NCBI GenBank assembly: GCA_018334855.1
Contig: JAGXLE010000075.1
Coordinates: 1-7,075, forward strand
From: Desulfobacterales bacterium
GTDB taxonomy: Bacteria > Desulfobacterota > Desulfobacteria > Desulfobacterales > Desulfosalsimonadaceae
Direction of reading: 5' to 3'
DNA length: 7,075 nucleotides
This document shows positions 5,937-7,075 of the stretch, piece after piece. The stretch's first letter is position 1. Every line of letters begins with the position of its first letter. A program made the translations under genes and the position numbers. The notes beneath the pieces are model-generated. The model ran no database searches. It worked only from the letters and a program-made list of their open reading frames with translations, and was not told the DNA's origin.

Positions 5937-6698
5937 CTACTTCATGCTGGCCCGGACAAATTCGAGGGTCTGGCGGACATCTTCGCTGAAAAGGCCCTTT
6001 AATTCTTCCTGCCAGTTTTCTTCGGCCAGTTTTGTGCGGATCCTATTTACCGCATCATCGCGCAAAAGCTGTTTCATGCGCATGAAAGGACGGTTGGGGG
6101 TATCAATCCACTGGGAAACAATCTGCTTTGCCCGGTCAAGCAGCGTCTCTTCGGATACGATCTCGTCAACAATGCCCTGCTGCTTTGCCTTAAACACATC
6201 GGCCATGTCTCCTGAAAACATTACGTCGCGGAACCTGAGGTTGCCGTCAAGGCCGAAGCGCATAATCTCGTGCTGGGCAATATTTAAGGGAAGGCCGATC
6301 TTTATTTCCGACATGCCGATCTTTATTTTGGGGTGCTCCTTGACTATTCGGCAGTCGGCAGCCATTGCGTAGATAAGTCCGCCCGCGGCCGCATGACCGT
6401 TTAAAGCGGCCACCACCGGTTTTCTGCAGGCAAAAAGCGAGGTTAAAACCTGCTGTTCGAATTCGAAGAATTCCACTGCCTCTTCTACGCCGGCAAAATC
6501 AAGAAAAAGAGACAGGTCAAATCCGCTGGAAAAAAAGCGCCCCTCGCCTGTAAGTATTATGCCTTTGGGAGAAGGATTTTGATCGGCTTGTTGGGCAATC
6601 CGCCCGAGCTGTTCGAGCATGTCTCTGTTTATAGCGTTGGTCTTGCCGTTTTTAAAAGTTGCAATCAGAATATCTTCTTCAAGAGTTTCTTCTATCAT
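5937..6698 (-). CDS. Enoyl-CoA hydratase/isomerase family protein, delta3,delta2-enoyl-CoA isomerase-like
   Basis: This 253-aa crotonase-fold protein has the usual length of the family. Oxyanion-hole segments are visible as GRFFSSGFDLSLF (about 53-65) and LNGHAAAGGLIYAMAADCRI (99-118). The hydratase's first catalytic glutamate (Glu144 in rat crotonase) aligns with Ile109; the second is kept as Glu131 (IGMSEIKIG). The 16-residue spacing from Asp115 to Glu131 matches mitochondrial enoyl-CoA isomerase ECI1 as I recall it, rather than crotonase (14). The C-terminus (FSEDVRQTLEFVRASM) also resembles ECI1. The likely reaction is moving a 3-enoyl-CoA double bond to the 2-position for beta-oxidation of unsaturated or aromatic-derived acids. 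This is inferred by motif, and other crotonase activities remain possible. The ATG is preceded by a modest GAGAAAG. It is first in the operon; its TAG stop lies 3-24 nt from the radical SAM start. No other fatty-acid genes are in view. Confidence 0.85.
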   Translation of the reverse strand: MIEETLEEDILIATFKNGKTNAINRDMLEQLGRIAQQADQNPSPKGIILTGEGRFFSSGFDLSLFLDFAGVEEAVEFFEFEQQVLTSLFACRKPVVAALNGHAAAGGLIYAMAADCRIVKEHPKIKIGMSEIKIGLPLNIAQHEIMRFGLDGNLRFRDVMFSGDMADVFKAKQQGIVDEIVSEETLLDRAKQIVSQWIDTPNRPFMRMKQLLRDDAVNRIRTKLAEENWQEELKGLFSEDVRQTLEFVRASMK

Positions 6699-6797
6699 GG
6701 CTGTCTTTCTCTTTTAGCGCCAGTTTTATAAGCCCGAAAACGCACGCTTTAAATATTTCAGAAAAAAATCGAATTTTTAAACAAGGAAAAACATTTA

Positions 6798-6827
6798 TAA
6801 ATACGGCACAACGGCAATGCCTGTCAA
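6798..6827 (-). promoter_or_regulatory. Putative promoter for the isomerase-radical SAM-rng operon
   Basis: On the minus strand a perfect TTGACA (6827-6822) is followed after 18 nt by TATTTA (6803-6798) inside the AT-rich stretch TATTTATAAAT. The -10 keeps the initial TAT but is otherwise weak. The leader to the ATG at 6698 would be about 90-95 nt. The -35 box is part of an inverted repeat (6818-6843), which may be an operator. Confidence 0.5.
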
Positions 6828-6843
6828 GCTGAAAAAACAGGCA
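6818..6843. repeat. 7-bp perfect inverted repeat overlapping the -35 box of the isomerase promoter
   Basis: TGCCTGT (6818-6824) and ACAGGCA (6837-6843) are perfect inverted copies separated by 12 nt, so equivalent bases are 19 nt apart, about two helical turns. One arm contributes ACA to the TTGACA -35 hexamer of the minus-strand promoter. This geometry suits a dimeric repressor, but it could also be a transcript hairpin or chance. Confidence 0.4.
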
Positions 6844-6908
6844 ACCCCTGCCGCCGTTTTGCATCAGGCCGGCTAAGCAGGTTTTTAAAAGGCGGATGAA
6901 CCCAAACA

Positions 6909-6936
6909 TTGACACGTATTTACGGTTTATTATATA
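6909..6936 (+). promoter_or_regulatory. Putative sigma-70 promoter for dapL
   Basis: TTGACA (6909-6914), a perfect -35, is followed after 16 nt by TATATA (6931-6936), a 4 of 6 match to the -10 box in an AT-rich context. Transcription would start near 6943, giving a leader of about 65 nt before the ATG at 7009. Confidence 0.6.
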
Positions 6937-6943
6937 CCAGCAG

Positions 6944-6970
6944 AAATTTTTATCAATAAGTTAAAAATTT
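6944..6970 (+). repeat. 9-bp AT-rich inverted repeat in the dapL leader
   Basis: AAATTTTTA (6944-6952) and TAAAAATTT (6962-6970) are perfect inverted copies with a 9-nt spacer. The first arm begins about where the dapL transcript should start. It may be an mRNA 5' stem or a protein-binding site. The low GC content makes a chance origin quite possible. Confidence 0.4.
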
Positions 6971-7008
6971 TACCATACCAGACAACCCAAAATTAAGGAC
7001 GGCCGATC

Positions 7009-7075
7009 ATGATAAAGATAAACGAGAATTACTATAAACTGCAGGCTTCCTATCTGTTTTCAGACATTGCCTCTC
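7009..7075 (+). CDS. dapL: LL-diaminopimelate aminotransferase, N-terminal fragment (gene continues past the window)
   Basis: Only 22 codons are visible. They begin MIKINENYYKLQASYLFSDI, which closely matches the family N-terminus (M-x-KINENY-x-KL-x-x-SYLF-x-x-IA). DapL is a PLP-dependent aminotransferase that converts tetrahydrodipicolinate directly to LL-diaminopimelate using glutamate, a one-step variant of lysine and peptidoglycan precursor synthesis found in Desulfobacterota, Chlamydiae, cyanobacteria, plants and others. The ATG has AAGGA 9 nt upstream and a good promoter candidate at 6909-6936. The PLP lysine and other catalytic residues lie outside the window, so the call rests on the N-terminal signature alone. 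Confidence 0.8.
   Translation, partial: MIKINENYYKLQASYLFSDIAS

Larger units (their letters stand above)
6699..7008. other. Divergent intergenic region between the isomerase operon and dapL
   Basis: These 310 bases contain no gene I can support. They hold one promoter-like element facing each way (minus: 6798-6827; plus: 6909-6936). They also hold a 7-bp inverted repeat across the minus-strand -35 box, a 9-bp AT-rich inverted repeat in the predicted dapL leader, and a short AAAAAT-CGA-ATTTTT repeat at 6764-6778 in the isomerase leader. A minus-strand open frame here (6679-6915) has no recognisable protein character and spans the promoter. Confidence 0.7.

Noticed and set aside
5944..6372. 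142-codon plus-strand open frame
   Set aside because: It is antisense to the crotonase-family gene; its Ser/Arg-rich translation is a typical reverse-strand shadow.
6679..6915. 78-codon minus-strand open frame upstream of the isomerase
   Set aside because: It starts with GTG without a ribosome-binding site, spans the predicted promoter and AT-rich leader, overlaps the isomerase start, and its translation shows no recognisable domain.

Overview
The window looks like chromosomal core sequence from a Gram-negative anaerobe of the Desulfobacterota type. This is an inference from three things: the gene order, a periplasmic-loop YidC, and an LL-diaminopimelate aminotransferase start next to a radical SAM/RNase G pair. 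There are no phage, IS, CRISPR, tRNA or rRNA signatures. All genes except the last are on the minus strand.

Region 1 (about 1-1700, minus strand) is the classical rpmH-rnpA-yidD-yidC cluster. It is read from a promoter-like sequence near 1666-1695 down to position 1, where yidC runs off the window. These genes make ribosomal protein bL34, the protein subunit of RNase P, the small insertion factor YidD and the membrane insertase YidC. Packing is tight. The rpmH stop overlaps a TTG that probably starts rnpA. The rnpA stop overlaps an ATT codon that is the best-placed start for yidD. The rnpA reading frame also stays open upstream through all of rpmH to an ATG 16 nt before the rpmH start, as is known in Thermus.

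Region 2 (about 1700-6830, minus strand) is a probable three-gene operon: a crotonase-fold protein with the active-site pattern of delta3,delta2-enoyl-CoA isomerase, a 2.6-kb radical SAM protein fused to a C-terminal DUF2344 domain, and RNase G. Junctions are 3-24 nt (depending on the radical SAM start) and 0 nt. The radical SAM/DUF2344/RNase E-G linkage recurs in many bacteria and is unexplained. The upstream isomerase has no obvious link to RNA metabolism.

Region 3 (6699-7008) is a divergent intergenic region with one promoter-like element per strand and two inverted repeats. One repeat overlaps the minus-strand -35 box; the other lies at the predicted 5' end of the plus-strand mRNA. The plus-strand gene beginning at 7009 shows only 22 codons, which match the N-terminus of LL-diaminopimelate aminotransferase (lysine/peptidoglycan biosynthesis).

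I see no convincing new multi-gene system. The points most worth checking are the start-codon arrangements in the rpmH-rnpA-yidD overlap and the uncharacterised radical SAM fusion next to RNase G.
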